Shown piece by piece: positions 1 through 8,089 of a DNA stretch of 64,000 nt (its first letter is position 1; each line of letters opens with the position of its first letter). Source of the stretch: Desulfarculus sp. (GTDB lineage Bacteria > Desulfobacterota > Desulfarculia > Desulfarculales > Desulfarculaceae); NCBI GenBank assembly GCA_003605055.1, contig QZKP01000075.1:1-64000 (forward strand), read 5' to 3'. The notes beneath the pieces were generated by a model, which had not been told where the DNA came from, did not search any database, and saw nothing but the letters and a program-made list of their open reading frames with translations. Both the position numbers and the translations under genes were made by a program.

Positions 1-763
1 GTATGGACATGAGCAGGTCCTGCTTGTTGGTGAAGTACTCGTAGATGGTGCCCTCGGCCACCCCGGCCAGGCGGGCGATCTCGGCGATGGTGGCCGCGGC
101 GAATCCCTTTTCCGAGAAGGCCCGCTCGGCGGCGGCCAGGATGCGCGCGTGCTTGTCCGGCCCCTGCCCCGCCGGCTGGGGCCGGGCCTGGATCATGGGG
201 CGGATGAAGGACATGAGCCGCTGCATCTGGCCCACCACCGCCCCGGTGTCCTCCCGGGTGATGCGCTTGATGGAGAACCAGTCCAGGGCGCCCAGGATCA
301 GGTCGCGCACCAGGCGCAGGTCCAGGTCGTCGCGGAAGGCGCCGCTGGCCACGCCATCGCGCAGGATGTCCAGCATGATGCCGGCGTAGCGCTGGATCAG
401 CTCATAGGCCGGGTGCTGGTAAAATTTAATGTTGGAGCGGCATTCGAACAAGAGCAGGATCACGTAGTCCAGGTTGCTCTCGTTGTAGTGCAGGTGGAAC
501 CAGACCATCTTGCTCAGGCGGCTCAGGGCCTCGGGGATGCCGGCCAACTGCTCGTTGACCCGCCGGATCACCTCGGCCATGTGGGCGCCTTCCAGAGAGA
601 ACAGCAGGTCCCGCTTGTTGCGGAAATAATGGTAGATCACCGAGTCGTTGATGCCGGCCACGCGGGCGATCTCAGCCACGGTGGAGGCCCTGAGCCCCTT
701 GCGGGACATAACCTTCTCCGCCGCGGCCATGATCTGCGCTCTGGTGTCTCCGCTGGCCCTCAT
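1..763 (-). CDS. Tandem (double-domain) TetR-family regulator, 3' end beyond window
   Basis: Reading the minus strand from ATG at 763 gives 254 codons with no stop before the window edge, so the gene is cut at its C-terminus. Residues about 8-55 form a TetR DNA-binding domain (AEIARVAGINDSVIYHYF, then NKRDLL). Residues about 60-190 look like a helical ligand-binding region. A second complete TetR HTH starts near residue 203 (AEIARLAGVAEGTIYEYF, NKQDLL) in the same frame. TetR proteins are usually about 200 aa homodimers with one HTH, so this chain could bind two operators or act as an intramolecular pseudo-dimer. It is divergent from the CoA ligase at 1457 and probably represses it in response to an acyl-CoA or aromatic ligand; that role is inferred from position only. 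Confidence 0.85.
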   Translation of the reverse strand, partial: MRASGDTRAQIMAAAEKVMSRKGLRASTVAEIARVAGINDSVIYHYFRNKRDLLFSLEGAHMAEVIRRVNEQLAGIPEALSRLSKMVWFHLHYNESNLDYVILLLFECRSNIKFYQHPAYELIQRYAGIMLDILRDGVASGAFRDDLDLRLVRDLILGALDWFSIKRITREDTGAVVGQMQRLMSFIRPMIQARPQPAGQGPDKHARILAAAERAFSEKGFAAATIAEIARLAGVAEGTIYEYFTNKQDLLMSI

Positions 764-1082
764 GCTGCGTCCCTGGCCGGCCGGCGCTCCGGCCGGCGCC
801 CAAATCCGCACGGCGTATGCGGAGCAGGCGCCTGTCTCAGGCCGACCAAAGCGCCCGTGCTCCCGAATGCCGGCAAAAAGAAGGACTCAACTGAGCATTG
901 TTTGCCAGCATGACGCCCCTTGGCGGCCGCTGGGTTGGCGGGTGGGCCTGGGCTGGGGACCCGGGGACCGCCGTCATTTTTTTCCTTTGTCCACCGGTCA
1001 AGTTGCGCGATAAAATAACCCCGGACCCCTGCAGGACGGCCCGGAGGCTCTCCTTGACTTGCAGGCGTCTTTCTCTACCTAA

Positions 1083-1108
1083 TGTTCAAACTCGGATTAG
1101 ATTGAACA
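1083..1108. promoter_or_regulatory. Candidate TetR operator, TGTTCAA-N12-TTGAACA
   Basis: A perfect 7-base inverted repeat (TGTTCAA at 1083-1089, TTGAACA at 1102-1108) with a 12-base spacer lies between the double TetR gene and the ligase. A further TGTTCA half-site sits at 1245-1250, next to the predicted transcription start. Assignment to the adjacent regulator is inference. Confidence 0.45.
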
Positions 1109-1208
1109 GTATTATAAACACTGTGTCAAGGGCAAAACAACGATTGCGGCCATTAGCTATATATAATTTATTGAAATATAATATAAATATCTCTCAGAAT
1201 GTTTTTTC

Positions 1209-1237
1209 TTGACAGCGTAGGCTGCGATAACAATAAT
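1209..1237 (+). promoter_or_regulatory. Sigma-70-type promoter for the CoA ligase/ABC locus
   Basis: A consensus -35 TTGACA (1209-1214) is followed after exactly 17 bases by a -10 AATAAT (1232-1237, five of six consensus bases). It lies in an AT-rich patch and points towards the ligase at 1457. Confidence 0.65.
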
Positions 1238-1456
1238 AGAATAGTGTTCAGTTTGATTGGGCGAGTTGATGGCGGCGCTACTCCCAGGCCGCCCGCCTTT
1301 GGGGGCTGGCCTGAGTTTGTAAAACAAAGCGGTGCAGGCAGGGGCCGCGAATCCCGCCGGGCCCCGGGCGGGCCAGGGCAGTTCGCTGGCCTGGGGACGG
1401 GCGCCGGGCCCTCTGCGGCTGGCACCGCGAAACAAAAAATGGGCGGAGTAGAACTC

Positions 1457-3112
1457 GTGTCGGTTATTCCCAAGGATTTTCTGCCCCCGGCGGATTACCT
1501 TCCCCAGACCGTCAAGCTGATCCCCGGCCTGGACTACCCCCAGCGCCTGAATCTGGCCGAGGTGCTCCTGGACCGCAACCTGGCCCAGCGCGGCGACAAG
1601 ACCGCGGTGCTCTACGAGGACCAGCGCATCTCCTACGCCGAGTTGCAGGCCCGGGTGAACCGCTGCGCCAACGCCCTGCGGGAGCTGGGGGTGGGCAAAA
1701 ACGACCGGGTCATGCTGCGCTCGCCCAACCACCCCGAGTATCTGGTGTGGAACTTTGCCTGCTGGCGCATCGGGGCCATCCCAGTGCTGGTCAACCACCT
1801 CAACCGGGCCGAGGAGGTGGCCTACAAGGCCAACGACTCCCAGGCCACGGCCATGTTGGTGCACGAAGCGGCCTACGAGCAGGCGGCCCTGGCCCGGCCC
1901 CACTGCGCCTCGCTCAAGCACCTCATCCTGTTGGGGGAGCCCAGGGAGGGCGCCCTGAACTATCAGGAGCTGGTGTCCGTACAGCCAGCCGAGGCGGCCA
2001 GCGAGGACACCTCCCGCGACGACTACGGCCGCCTGATCTACAGCTCGGGCACCACCGGCATGCCCAAGGGCATCCTGATGACCCTGGGCGGCCTGCTCTC
2101 GGTGGCCGACACCCACGGCCGCCACGTGCTGGGCATCCGCGAGGACGACGTGCTGGGCGGCCACCCCTACTTCACCTTCGCCTTCGGCTCGGTGAATTTC
2201 ACCATCTACCCCTGGCGCTTCGGGGCCTCGGTGTCCATTATCGGGGCCTTCAAGCCCGAGGAGCAGTTCCGCCTGGTAGAGAAGCACCGCATCAGCCTGT
2301 TGTTCTGCGTGCCCACCGCCTTCCGCATGATGCTCAGCGTGGAAGGGGCCGAGAAGCAATACGACCTCCGCTCCCTGCGCCTGTGCCAGAGCGCCGGCGA
2401 GTGGCTCTCGGACGCCACGGCCCTGGAGTGGAAGCGGCGCATGGGCACCGTGATCCTGGACTCCCTGGGCTCGGGGGACCTCAACTACTGGCTGTCCACC
2501 TACCAGGGCATGGCCGAGGACAAATACGGCTCCAGCGGCGTGTCCGTGCCCGGCTACGAGAACCTGGTGGTGGATGAGAACTTCCAGGAGGCGCCGCCGG
2601 GCACCATGGGCGAGCTGATCGTGCGCGGGCCGGTGGGCCAGACCTACTGGCGCCGGCCGGAGAAGCAGGTGGAGGGCGTCTGCCCCCTGGACAGCCCCTT
2701 CCGGGGCTGGAACCGGCCGGGCCTGCTGTTCGTGCGGGACCAGGACGGCTTCTTCTGGTACAAGAGCCGCTCCGACGACATGATCGTAACCTCCGGCTAC
2801 AAGATACCGGCCGGCGAGGTGGAGGGCGCCCTGAACAACCATCCGGCGGTGCTGGAGTCGGCGGTGGTGGATACGCCCGACCCAGAGCGCAGCAGCCTGA
2901 TCAAGGCCTTCGTGGTGCTCAACCCGGGATACCAGCCATCGGCGGAGCTGATCAAACAGTTGCAGGACTTCGTCAAGCAGAACATCGAGCCCTACAAGTA
3001 CCCCCGCCTCATCGAGTTCCGGCGGGCGGAGGAGCTGCCGCGCACCGCCACCGGCAAGATACAGCGCCGCATTCTACGGGAGCGCGAGCGCCAGCAGGCA
3101 AAAGAGGGCTAG
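1457..3112 (+). CDS. AMP-forming acyl/aryl-CoA ligase
   Basis: This is a 551-residue member of the ANL (adenylate-forming) superfamily. It would activate a carboxylic acid with ATP and CoA via an acyl-AMP. The AMP-binding P-loop YSSGTTGMPKG is at about 195-205. The C-terminal domain ends with TGKIQRR, whose lysine (about 534) is the adenylation lysine. The N-terminal part (LAEVLLDRNLAQRGDKTAV) and the overall layout resemble the benzoate/2-aminobenzoate-CoA ligase group more than fatty-acyl ligases, but the substrate is not certain. I chose GTG 1457 because GGGCGGAG lies 8 bases upstream; ATG 1439 is an in-frame alternative without a clear RBS. It heads the locus with the Liv-type importer, suggesting that the importer supplies its acid substrate. 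Confidence 0.85.
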   Translation: MSVIPKDFLPPADYLPQTVKLIPGLDYPQRLNLAEVLLDRNLAQRGDKTAVLYEDQRISYAELQARVNRCANALRELGVGKNDRVMLRSPNHPEYLVWNFACWRIGAIPVLVNHLNRAEEVAYKANDSQATAMLVHEAAYEQAALARPHCASLKHLILLGEPREGALNYQELVSVQPAEAASEDTSRDDYGRLIYSSGTTGMPKGILMTLGGLLSVADTHGRHVLGIREDDVLGGHPYFTFAFGSVNFTIYPWRFGASVSIIGAFKPEEQFRLVEKHRISLLFCVPTAFRMMLSVEGAEKQYDLRSLRLCQSAGEWLSDATALEWKRRMGTVILDSLGSGDLNYWLSTYQGMAEDKYGSSGVSVPGYENLVVDENFQEAPPGTMGELIVRGPVGQTYWRRPEKQVEGVCPLDSPFRGWNRPGLLFVRDQDGFFWYKSRSDDMIVTSGYKIPAGEVEGALNNHPAVLESAVVDTPDPERSSLIKAFVVLNPGYQPSAELIKQLQDFVKQNIEPYKYPRLIEFRRAEELPRTATGKIQRRILRERERQQAKEG

Positions 3113-3256
3113 CGTGCAGCCCGGCCGCTGGCCGCGGCCCGGGCTGGTGAGGAATTGAGAGGTTGGCCCCCGCGGGCCGCCGGGCCGCTCCCGGAAGGGG
3201 ACGGCCGCGGGCCGGGGGGCGGGCGCACAGGTAACAGAAGGGGAAGGAGTGAAGTC

Positions 3257-4525
3257 ATGACGCGAAAACGACTCGTGCTGCCATTTTTGGTCACCGCCTG
3301 GGTCTTAACGGCCTTTGCCTTGGCGCTGGTCTGCGGGCCGGCCCAGGCCGAGGACGTGCCCAAGATCGGCATCATCTATCCCAAGACGGGCATCTATTCC
3401 AGCCTGGGGCCCATGCACTTCGACGGCCTGATGATGGCCATCGAGGATCACGGCCTGCTCCTGGGCAAGAAGCCCAAGCTGTTCATCCGCGACAGCGGCA
3501 CCAAGGCGGCCCTGGCCATGTCCGCGGCCCAGGAGTTGATCAACAAGGAGCGCGTGAACATCATCATCGGCGCCATCAACACTCCCATCAACAACTCCCT
3601 GGCCACCCTGGCCGACCAGCACAAGATACCCTTCATCTATCCCTCCGGCGGCTCCATCTTGATGTCGGGCATCGGCAAGGACACCCCCCATCCCCAGGGC
3701 GTGATCAAGGCCAACCCGCATCCCTATATGTTCTACACCTGGCTCAACAGCGTGCAGCGCGGCTACGCCTGCCTGGACGTGGCCGAGCTCAAGGGCAAGC
3801 GTTGGTACTTCGTGGCCACCGACTATGACCACGGCCGCGAGGCGGTGGGCTACGCCCAGAAGACGCTCAGGGACAAGTACGGCAAGGCCTTCGTGGACCT
3901 GGGGGTCTCCTGGGCCAAGCAGGGCGAGGTGGACTACACCTCGGCCATCACCAAGGCCATGTCCTTGAAGCCCGACGTGGTCTTCGTCTGCGTGCCAGGG
4001 CGCTTCGTGCAGTTCCAGAAGCAGGCCGCCAGCATGGGCCTGAAGGACAAGGCGCACATCCACTGGTCCTACGGCGAGCGCATCTCGGCCTCGGCGGCCG
4101 GCGAGGCGGCCTACGGCGTCACCGCCACCGTGGACTACTCGGTGGAGAACCCGAAATGGCCCCTGTCCAACCAGTTCGCCCAGCGCTTCTACAAGAAGTA
4201 CAAGTACTGGCCCGGCTGGCCGGCCTCCAGCACCTACGCCGGGGTGCAGATATTCTTGATGGGCGTGGAGAAGGCCAAGAGCCTCTCGGGGCCCAAGATC
4301 ATGCGGGCCCTGCAGGGGCTATCCAACCCCAAGTCCATCACCGGCCCGCCTTACTTCATCCGGGCCTGCGACCAGAAATCGGTGCAGCCCCTGTACACCG
4401 TGCAGTGGACCAAGTCCGACACCTACAAGCCCGGCTATTGGAAGATCCTCAAGGCCTACGCCAAGCCGGCGGATGCCCTGCTGCCCTGCGGCGTGAAGGC
4501 CGGCTATGACAAGATGAAATACTAA
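3257..4525 (+). CDS. ABC transporter periplasmic substrate-binding protein (LivK-type, Peripla_BP_6)
   Basis: This 422-residue secreted binding protein of the branched-chain amino acid/aromatic acid ABC family starts at ATG 3257 behind AAGGAG. It has a clear Sec signal peptide (basic MTRKR, hydrophobic stretch, cleavage probably after AQA near residue 31). The mature part begins with VPKIGIIYPKTGIYSS, typical of type I periplasmic binding folds. It would capture the substrate and deliver it to the LivHM permease encoded downstream. LivK-type proteins with adjacent CoA ligases often bind aromatic acids rather than amino acids; that assignment is inference. A large stem-loop follows the stop codon. 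Confidence 0.9.
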   Translation: MTRKRLVLPFLVTAWVLTAFALALVCGPAQAEDVPKIGIIYPKTGIYSSLGPMHFDGLMMAIEDHGLLLGKKPKLFIRDSGTKAALAMSAAQELINKERVNIIIGAINTPINNSLATLADQHKIPFIYPSGGSILMSGIGKDTPHPQGVIKANPHPYMFYTWLNSVQRGYACLDVAELKGKRWYFVATDYDHGREAVGYAQKTLRDKYGKAFVDLGVSWAKQGEVDYTSAITKAMSLKPDVVFVCVPGRFVQFQKQAASMGLKDKAHIHWSYGERISASAAGEAAYGVTATVDYSVENPKWPLSNQFAQRFYKKYKYWPGWPASSTYAGVQIFLMGVEKAKSLSGPKIMRALQGLSNPKSITGPPYFIRACDQKSVQPLYTVQWTKSDTYKPGYWKILKAYAKPADALLPCGVKAGYDKMKY

Positions 4526-4545
4526 CCCCCTCCCCGGGTGTTAGG

Positions 4546-4596
4546 GGCCGCTTGGCAGGATGGCGGGTTTTTGCCTCCGCCGCCTGCCAAGCGGCC
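4546..4596 (+). other. Large intercistronic stem-loop after the binding-protein gene
   Basis: A 14-base perfect inverted repeat (4546-4559 pairs with 4583-4596) encloses a loop that can itself form a GGCGG/CCGCC stem. There is no U-run after it, so it is more likely an mRNA-stabilising or attenuating hairpin than a full terminator. Confidence 0.6.
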
Positions 4597-4601
4597 CAAC
4601 C

Positions 4602-4628
4602 TTGACGAATTTGGCCTTCGGGTAAAAT
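4602..4628 (+). promoter_or_regulatory. Possible internal promoter before livG
   Basis: TTGACG (4602-4607) is followed after 15 bases by TAAAAT (4623-4628), in the only AT-rich patch of the gap between the binding-protein gene and livG. The spacer is shorter than the optimum, so this is tentative. Confidence 0.35.
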
Positions 4629-4719
4629 TATAAAGAGGGGCCGCGGGGCCCCCGGACGGAAAACTGCGTCCAGGCCGACAGCGCGCGTCCGCGGGGCTCG
4701 CCAGCAAGGAGATCAGGTT

Positions 4720-5502
4720 ATGTCCGCCGGCCAAGCCACTCCCATCCTGGAGACCAGGGACCTCTTGCTGCACTTCGGCGGCGTGGTGGCCACGGATCAC
4801 GTCTCCTTCGGCCTGCCGGAAGGCCAGGTGCGGGCCCTGATCGGCCCCAACGGCGCGGGCAAGACCAGCTTCTTCAACCTGCTCACCGGCGTGCTGCGGC
4901 CCCAGGGCGGCCGCATATTCTTCAAGGGGCGCGACATCACCCATATGCCTCCCTACCGGCGGGTGAAGCTGGGCATCGGCCGCTCGTTTCAGGTGGTCAA
5001 CCTCTTCCCCGAGCTTACGGTCAAGGAGAACGTGCAGATCGCGGTGCAGGCCTCCTTGAAGCAGAAGAACCATCTCTTCGAGCGGGTGGAGCGCCAGGAG
5101 ATAAGCCGGCGCACCGACGAGATCCTGTCCCAGTACGAGTGGATCCGCGACCCCGACCAGGAGGCCGGCGCCCTGATCTACCCCGAGCAGAAGAAGCTGG
5201 AGACCATCCTGGCCCTGGCCCTGGAGCCGGAGCTAGTGCTCTTGGACGAGCCCACCGCCGGCGTGGACGAGAACGACATCGGCTTGATCACCGACATGAT
5301 CAACACCCTGTCGCAAAACCGCACCATCCTGCTCACCGACCACGACATCAAGTTCGTGATGAAGATCGCCCAGCGCATCACGGTGATGGATCAGGGGCGC
5401 ATCATCTCCGAGGGAACGCCCAGCGAGGTGGCGAGCGACCCCCGGGTGGACGAATGCTACTTCGGAGGCTTGGTGGAATGTCAGACTACCTACTCCAGCT
5501 AG
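4720..5502 (+). CDS. livG: ABC transporter ATPase, LivG type, with atypical signature motif
   Basis: This is a 260-residue cytoplasmic ATPase of the Liv importer. Walker A GPNGAGKT and Walker B with D-loop (LVLLDEPTAGVD) are intact. The H-loop region reads LLTDHDIKFV, typical of LivG. The ABC signature, normally LSYGQQ in this family, reads LIYPEQ here: the conserved serine and glycine are replaced. That site pairs with the Walker A of LivF in the heterodimer, so one of the two ATP sites may be weak. The last 25 bases overlap livF, indicating translational coupling. Confidence 0.9.
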   Translation: MSAGQATPILETRDLLLHFGGVVATDHVSFGLPEGQVRALIGPNGAGKTSFFNLLTGVLRPQGGRIFFKGRDITHMPPYRRVKLGIGRSFQVVNLFPELTVKENVQIAVQASLKQKNHLFERVERQEISRRTDEILSQYEWIRDPDQEAGALIYPEQKKLETILALALEPELVLLDEPTAGVDENDIGLITDMINTLSQNRTILLTDHDIKFVMKIAQRITVMDQGRIISEGTPSEVASDPRVDECYFGGLVECQTTYSS

Positions 5503-6194
5503 AGGACGTCCATACCTACATCGGCATGGCCCACATCCTGCGCGGCCTGTCCCTGGCGCTCAGGCCCGGAGAGGCCGTGGCCCTGTTGGGCCGCAACGGC
5601 GAGGGCAAGACGCCCACCATCAAGACCATCATGTCCCTGCTGCCGCCCCGGCGGGGGACCGTGCTGTTCCAGGGCGAGAACATCGCCGGCGCGCCCACCC
5701 ACCAGGTGGCCAGCAAGGGCATCTGCGTGGTGCCCAAGGGCCGGCACATCTTCCCGGCCCTGACGGTCATGGAACACCTGCGGGTGCCGGTGGTGAATAA
5801 GAAGTACCGCCGCGAAGATATGCTCAAGCAGGTGTTCGCCATATTCCCGGAGCTGGCCGAGCGCAAGAACCAGCCGGCCCGCTCCCTGAGCGGCGGGCAG
5901 CAGCAGATGCTGGTCATCGCCCGGGCCCTGATGACCAAGCCGCGCCTGCTCCTGTTGGACGAGCCCATGGAGGGCCTGGCCCCGGTGGCGGTCAAGCGGG
6001 TCATCGAGTCCATGAAGGCGGTCAAGGAGGAGGGCATCACCGTGTTCTTCGCCTCGGCCAGTTGCGAGCGGGCCCTGGCCGTGGCCGGCCGGGTCTATAT
6101 CATCGAGAAGGGCCGCATCGTCTACGAGGGCAGCAGCCCCGAGCTGATGGCCGCGCCGGAGGTGCAGCAGAAGTACCTGGGCGTGCGGGAGTAG
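5478..6194 (+). CDS. livF: ABC transporter ATPase, LivF type
   Basis: This 238-residue second ATPase of the importer has Walker A GRNGEGKT, an intact signature LSGGQQQML, and Walker B LLLLDEPMEGLAP with the LivF-style GLAP. The start ATG 5478 lies inside the end of livG. The residue after the Walker A threonine is proline (GEGKTPT) where family members usually have threonine, and the H-loop segment reads ASCERAL instead of the usual EQN-type motif. It forms a heterodimer with LivG on the cytoplasmic face of LivHM. Confidence 0.9.
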   Translation: MSDYLLQLEDVHTYIGMAHILRGLSLALRPGEAVALLGRNGEGKTPTIKTIMSLLPPRRGTVLFQGENIAGAPTHQVASKGICVVPKGRHIFPALTVMEHLRVPVVNKKYRREDMLKQVFAIFPELAERKNQPARSLSGGQQQMLVIARALMTKPRLLLLDEPMEGLAPVAVKRVIESMKAVKEEGITVFFASASCERALAVAGRVYIIEKGRIVYEGSSPELMAAPEVQQKYLGVRE

Positions 6195-6198
6195 AGCC

Positions 6199-7077
6199 GT
6201 GACCTCCTTAATCATCACCCAGATCCTCAATGGGTTGACCATCGGTCTGATCTTCGCCCTGGTGGCCATCGGCCTGACCATCGTCATGGGCCTGATGGAG
6301 GTGGTCAACTTCGCCCACGGCTCCTTCTACATGTTCGGGGGCTATATCACCTTTTTCGTCTTCAGCGCGGTGGGCAGCTTTTGGCTGGGGCTGGTGGTGG
6401 CCCCGGTGGCCTGCGCCATCCTGGGCCTGGGGCTGTACTACGCCATCATCCGGCCCCTGCGCAAGCGCCACCCCCTGGAGCCCCTGGTGGCCCTGGTGGG
6501 CGTGGCCATGATCTGCCGGCAGCTCATCCGCAACATCTGGGGCGCGGAGCCCAAGCTGCTGCCCATCCCCTTCGGCCGGGTGCAGGTCTCCTTGGCCGGC
6601 GCGGAGTTCACCTACCCCATCTACTTCTTCGTGGTCATGGGCGTGGGGGTGGCGGCGCTATTGGCCCTGTACCTTTTGTTCCGCAAATCCGACGTGGGCA
6701 TCCGCTGCCTGGCCGCCATCCAGGACCGCGACACGGCCATGTCCATGGGGGTCAACGTGGACCGCATCGGCAGCCTGATGCTGGTCATCGTCATGGGCGT
6801 GGCCGGGCTGGCCGGGGGCCTGGTGGGGCCCATCTTCTCGGTCTATCCCACCATGGGCCTGGAGTTGATCGGCCTGCTGTTCGTCATCGCCATCGTGGGC
6901 GGTCTGGGCAGCATCGGCGGCGCGGTCATCGCCGGGGTGACCATCGCCATGACCAAGTCCATCTCCAGCATCTTCGTCTCGGGCAACATTTCTGACATCC
7001 TGGCCTATTGCGTGCTGCTGGCGATCCTCTTGATCCGGCCCAGGGGCATCATGGGCCTGGCCACGGTGATGGAGTAG
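6199..7077 (+). CDS. livH: ABC transporter inner-membrane permease, LivH type
   Basis: This 292-residue, very hydrophobic permease has the LivH hallmarks MGLMEVVNFAHGSFYMFG near the N-terminus and the EAA-like cytoplasmic loop with GLGSIGGAVIAG near residues 230-245. It starts with GTG at 6199, four bases after the livF stop. It forms the translocation path with LivM. Confidence 0.9.
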   Translation: MTSLIITQILNGLTIGLIFALVAIGLTIVMGLMEVVNFAHGSFYMFGGYITFFVFSAVGSFWLGLVVAPVACAILGLGLYYAIIRPLRKRHPLEPLVALVGVAMICRQLIRNIWGAEPKLLPIPFGRVQVSLAGAEFTYPIYFFVVMGVGVAALLALYLLFRKSDVGIRCLAAIQDRDTAMSMGVNVDRIGSLMLVIVMGVAGLAGGLVGPIFSVYPTMGLELIGLLFVIAIVGGLGSIGGAVIAGVTIAMTKSISSIFVSGNISDILAYCVLLAILLIRPRGIMGLATVME

Positions 7078-7083
7078 TAGTTG

Positions 7084-8046
7084 ATGAGCCTCTCCCCCCG
7101 CTTCCGGCTTTTGCTGGGGGCCGCCATCCTGGTCCTGGTTCTGCTGCCCCTGCTGGGCCAGCCCTATCTGATTTACCTGCTCACCATGTCGCTGATCTTC
7201 GGCATCTTCGCCATGGCCTATGACCTGCTCTACGGCTTCACCGGCCTGGTCTCCTTCGGCCACAGCGTGTTCTACGGCTTGCCGGCCTACGCCATGGGCA
7301 TGGTGGCGGTGACGGTGTTCAAGTACCCCAACCCCTTGGTCATGATCGCGGCGGCCATGCTCACCGGGCTCGTGTTGGGCTGCCTCATCGGCTTTGTCTG
7401 CACCTTCGCCCGCGGCATCTACATGGCCCTGGTCACCTTCGCCTTCGCCCAGATCATAGAGCTTTTGGTGCTGCACGACCCCTGGGGCATCACCCAGGGG
7501 GAGAACGGGATCATGGGGCTGCGCGCCGCGCCGCTCTCCCTGGGCGGGCTAACCGTGGACCTGTTCTCCGGGGTGGGGCTGTACTACCTGGTGCTGGGCC
7601 TGATCATCGCCAGCTACCTGGTCATCCGGGCCCTGGTGAACTCGCCCCTGGGCGACGTATTCAAGGGCATCAAGCAGAACGAGGAGCGCCTGCTGAGCCT
7701 GGGCTACAACCCGCGGCCCTACAAGGTGGCCGCCTTCGGCCTGTCGGGGATGTTCGCGGGCCTGGCCGGGGCCATGGCCGTGTTCCTCAACAACAGCATC
7801 GTGCCCTCCATGGTGGACTGGGCGGTGGGCGCCGAGATACTGCTCATCACCATCATGGGCGGGGCCGGCACCCTCATCGGGCCCATCGCGGCCGCGTTTC
7901 TGATCATCTTCGCCGAGTCCTACGCCGCTTCCTATCTGGGCGGCGGCAACTGGGTGTACGTTATGGGCGGGCTGTACATCGCGGTGGTGATGTTCCTGCC
8001 CGGCGGAATCTTCCGCACCAGGTATCTCAAGAAGGCCTTTGTTTGA
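7084..8046 (+). CDS. livM: ABC transporter inner-membrane permease, LivM type
   Basis: This 320-residue permease partner has the LivM signatures YGFTGLVSFGHSVFYG near residue 50 and IMGGAGTLIGPIAAA near 260. ATG 7084 is used; a TTG one codon upstream is possible. It completes a five-gene importer in the order K-G-F-H-M. Confidence 0.9.
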   Translation: MSLSPRFRLLLGAAILVLVLLPLLGQPYLIYLLTMSLIFGIFAMAYDLLYGFTGLVSFGHSVFYGLPAYAMGMVAVTVFKYPNPLVMIAAAMLTGLVLGCLIGFVCTFARGIYMALVTFAFAQIIELLVLHDPWGITQGENGIMGLRAAPLSLGGLTVDLFSGVGLYYLVLGLIIASYLVIRALVNSPLGDVFKGIKQNEERLLSLGYNPRPYKVAAFGLSGMFAGLAGAMAVFLNNSIVPSMVDWAVGAEILLITIMGGAGTLIGPIAAAFLIIFAESYAASYLGGGNWVYVMGGLYIAVVMFLPGGIFRTRYLKKAFV

Positions 8047-8089
8047 GGCCCGGCCGACAGCCGGCCCGGCCCGGAAGGAGCCCACGATC

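Larger units (their letters stand above)
764..1456. promoter_or_regulatory. Divergent intergenic regulatory region (no gene)
   Basis: This 690-base stretch separates the double TetR gene from the CoA ligase. I see no convincing gene: plus-strand open frames across it lack family similarity and RBS support. The part at about 1080-1260 is strikingly AT-rich against the GC-rich surroundings. It holds an inverted repeat (1083-1108) and a strong sigma-70 promoter (1209-1237), so the transcript for the ligase would carry a leader of about 210 bases. Confidence 0.6.

Noticed and set aside
149..913. Plus-strand open frame of 254 codons over the TetR gene
   Set aside because: It is the antisense shadow of the double TetR gene; its translation has low-complexity His/Gln/Val-rich composition and no family features.
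1199..1456. N-terminal extension of the CoA ligase to 1199
   Set aside because: It would start within the promoter region (-35 at 1209) and the extra residues are Gly/Pro/Arg-rich without similarity to the family.
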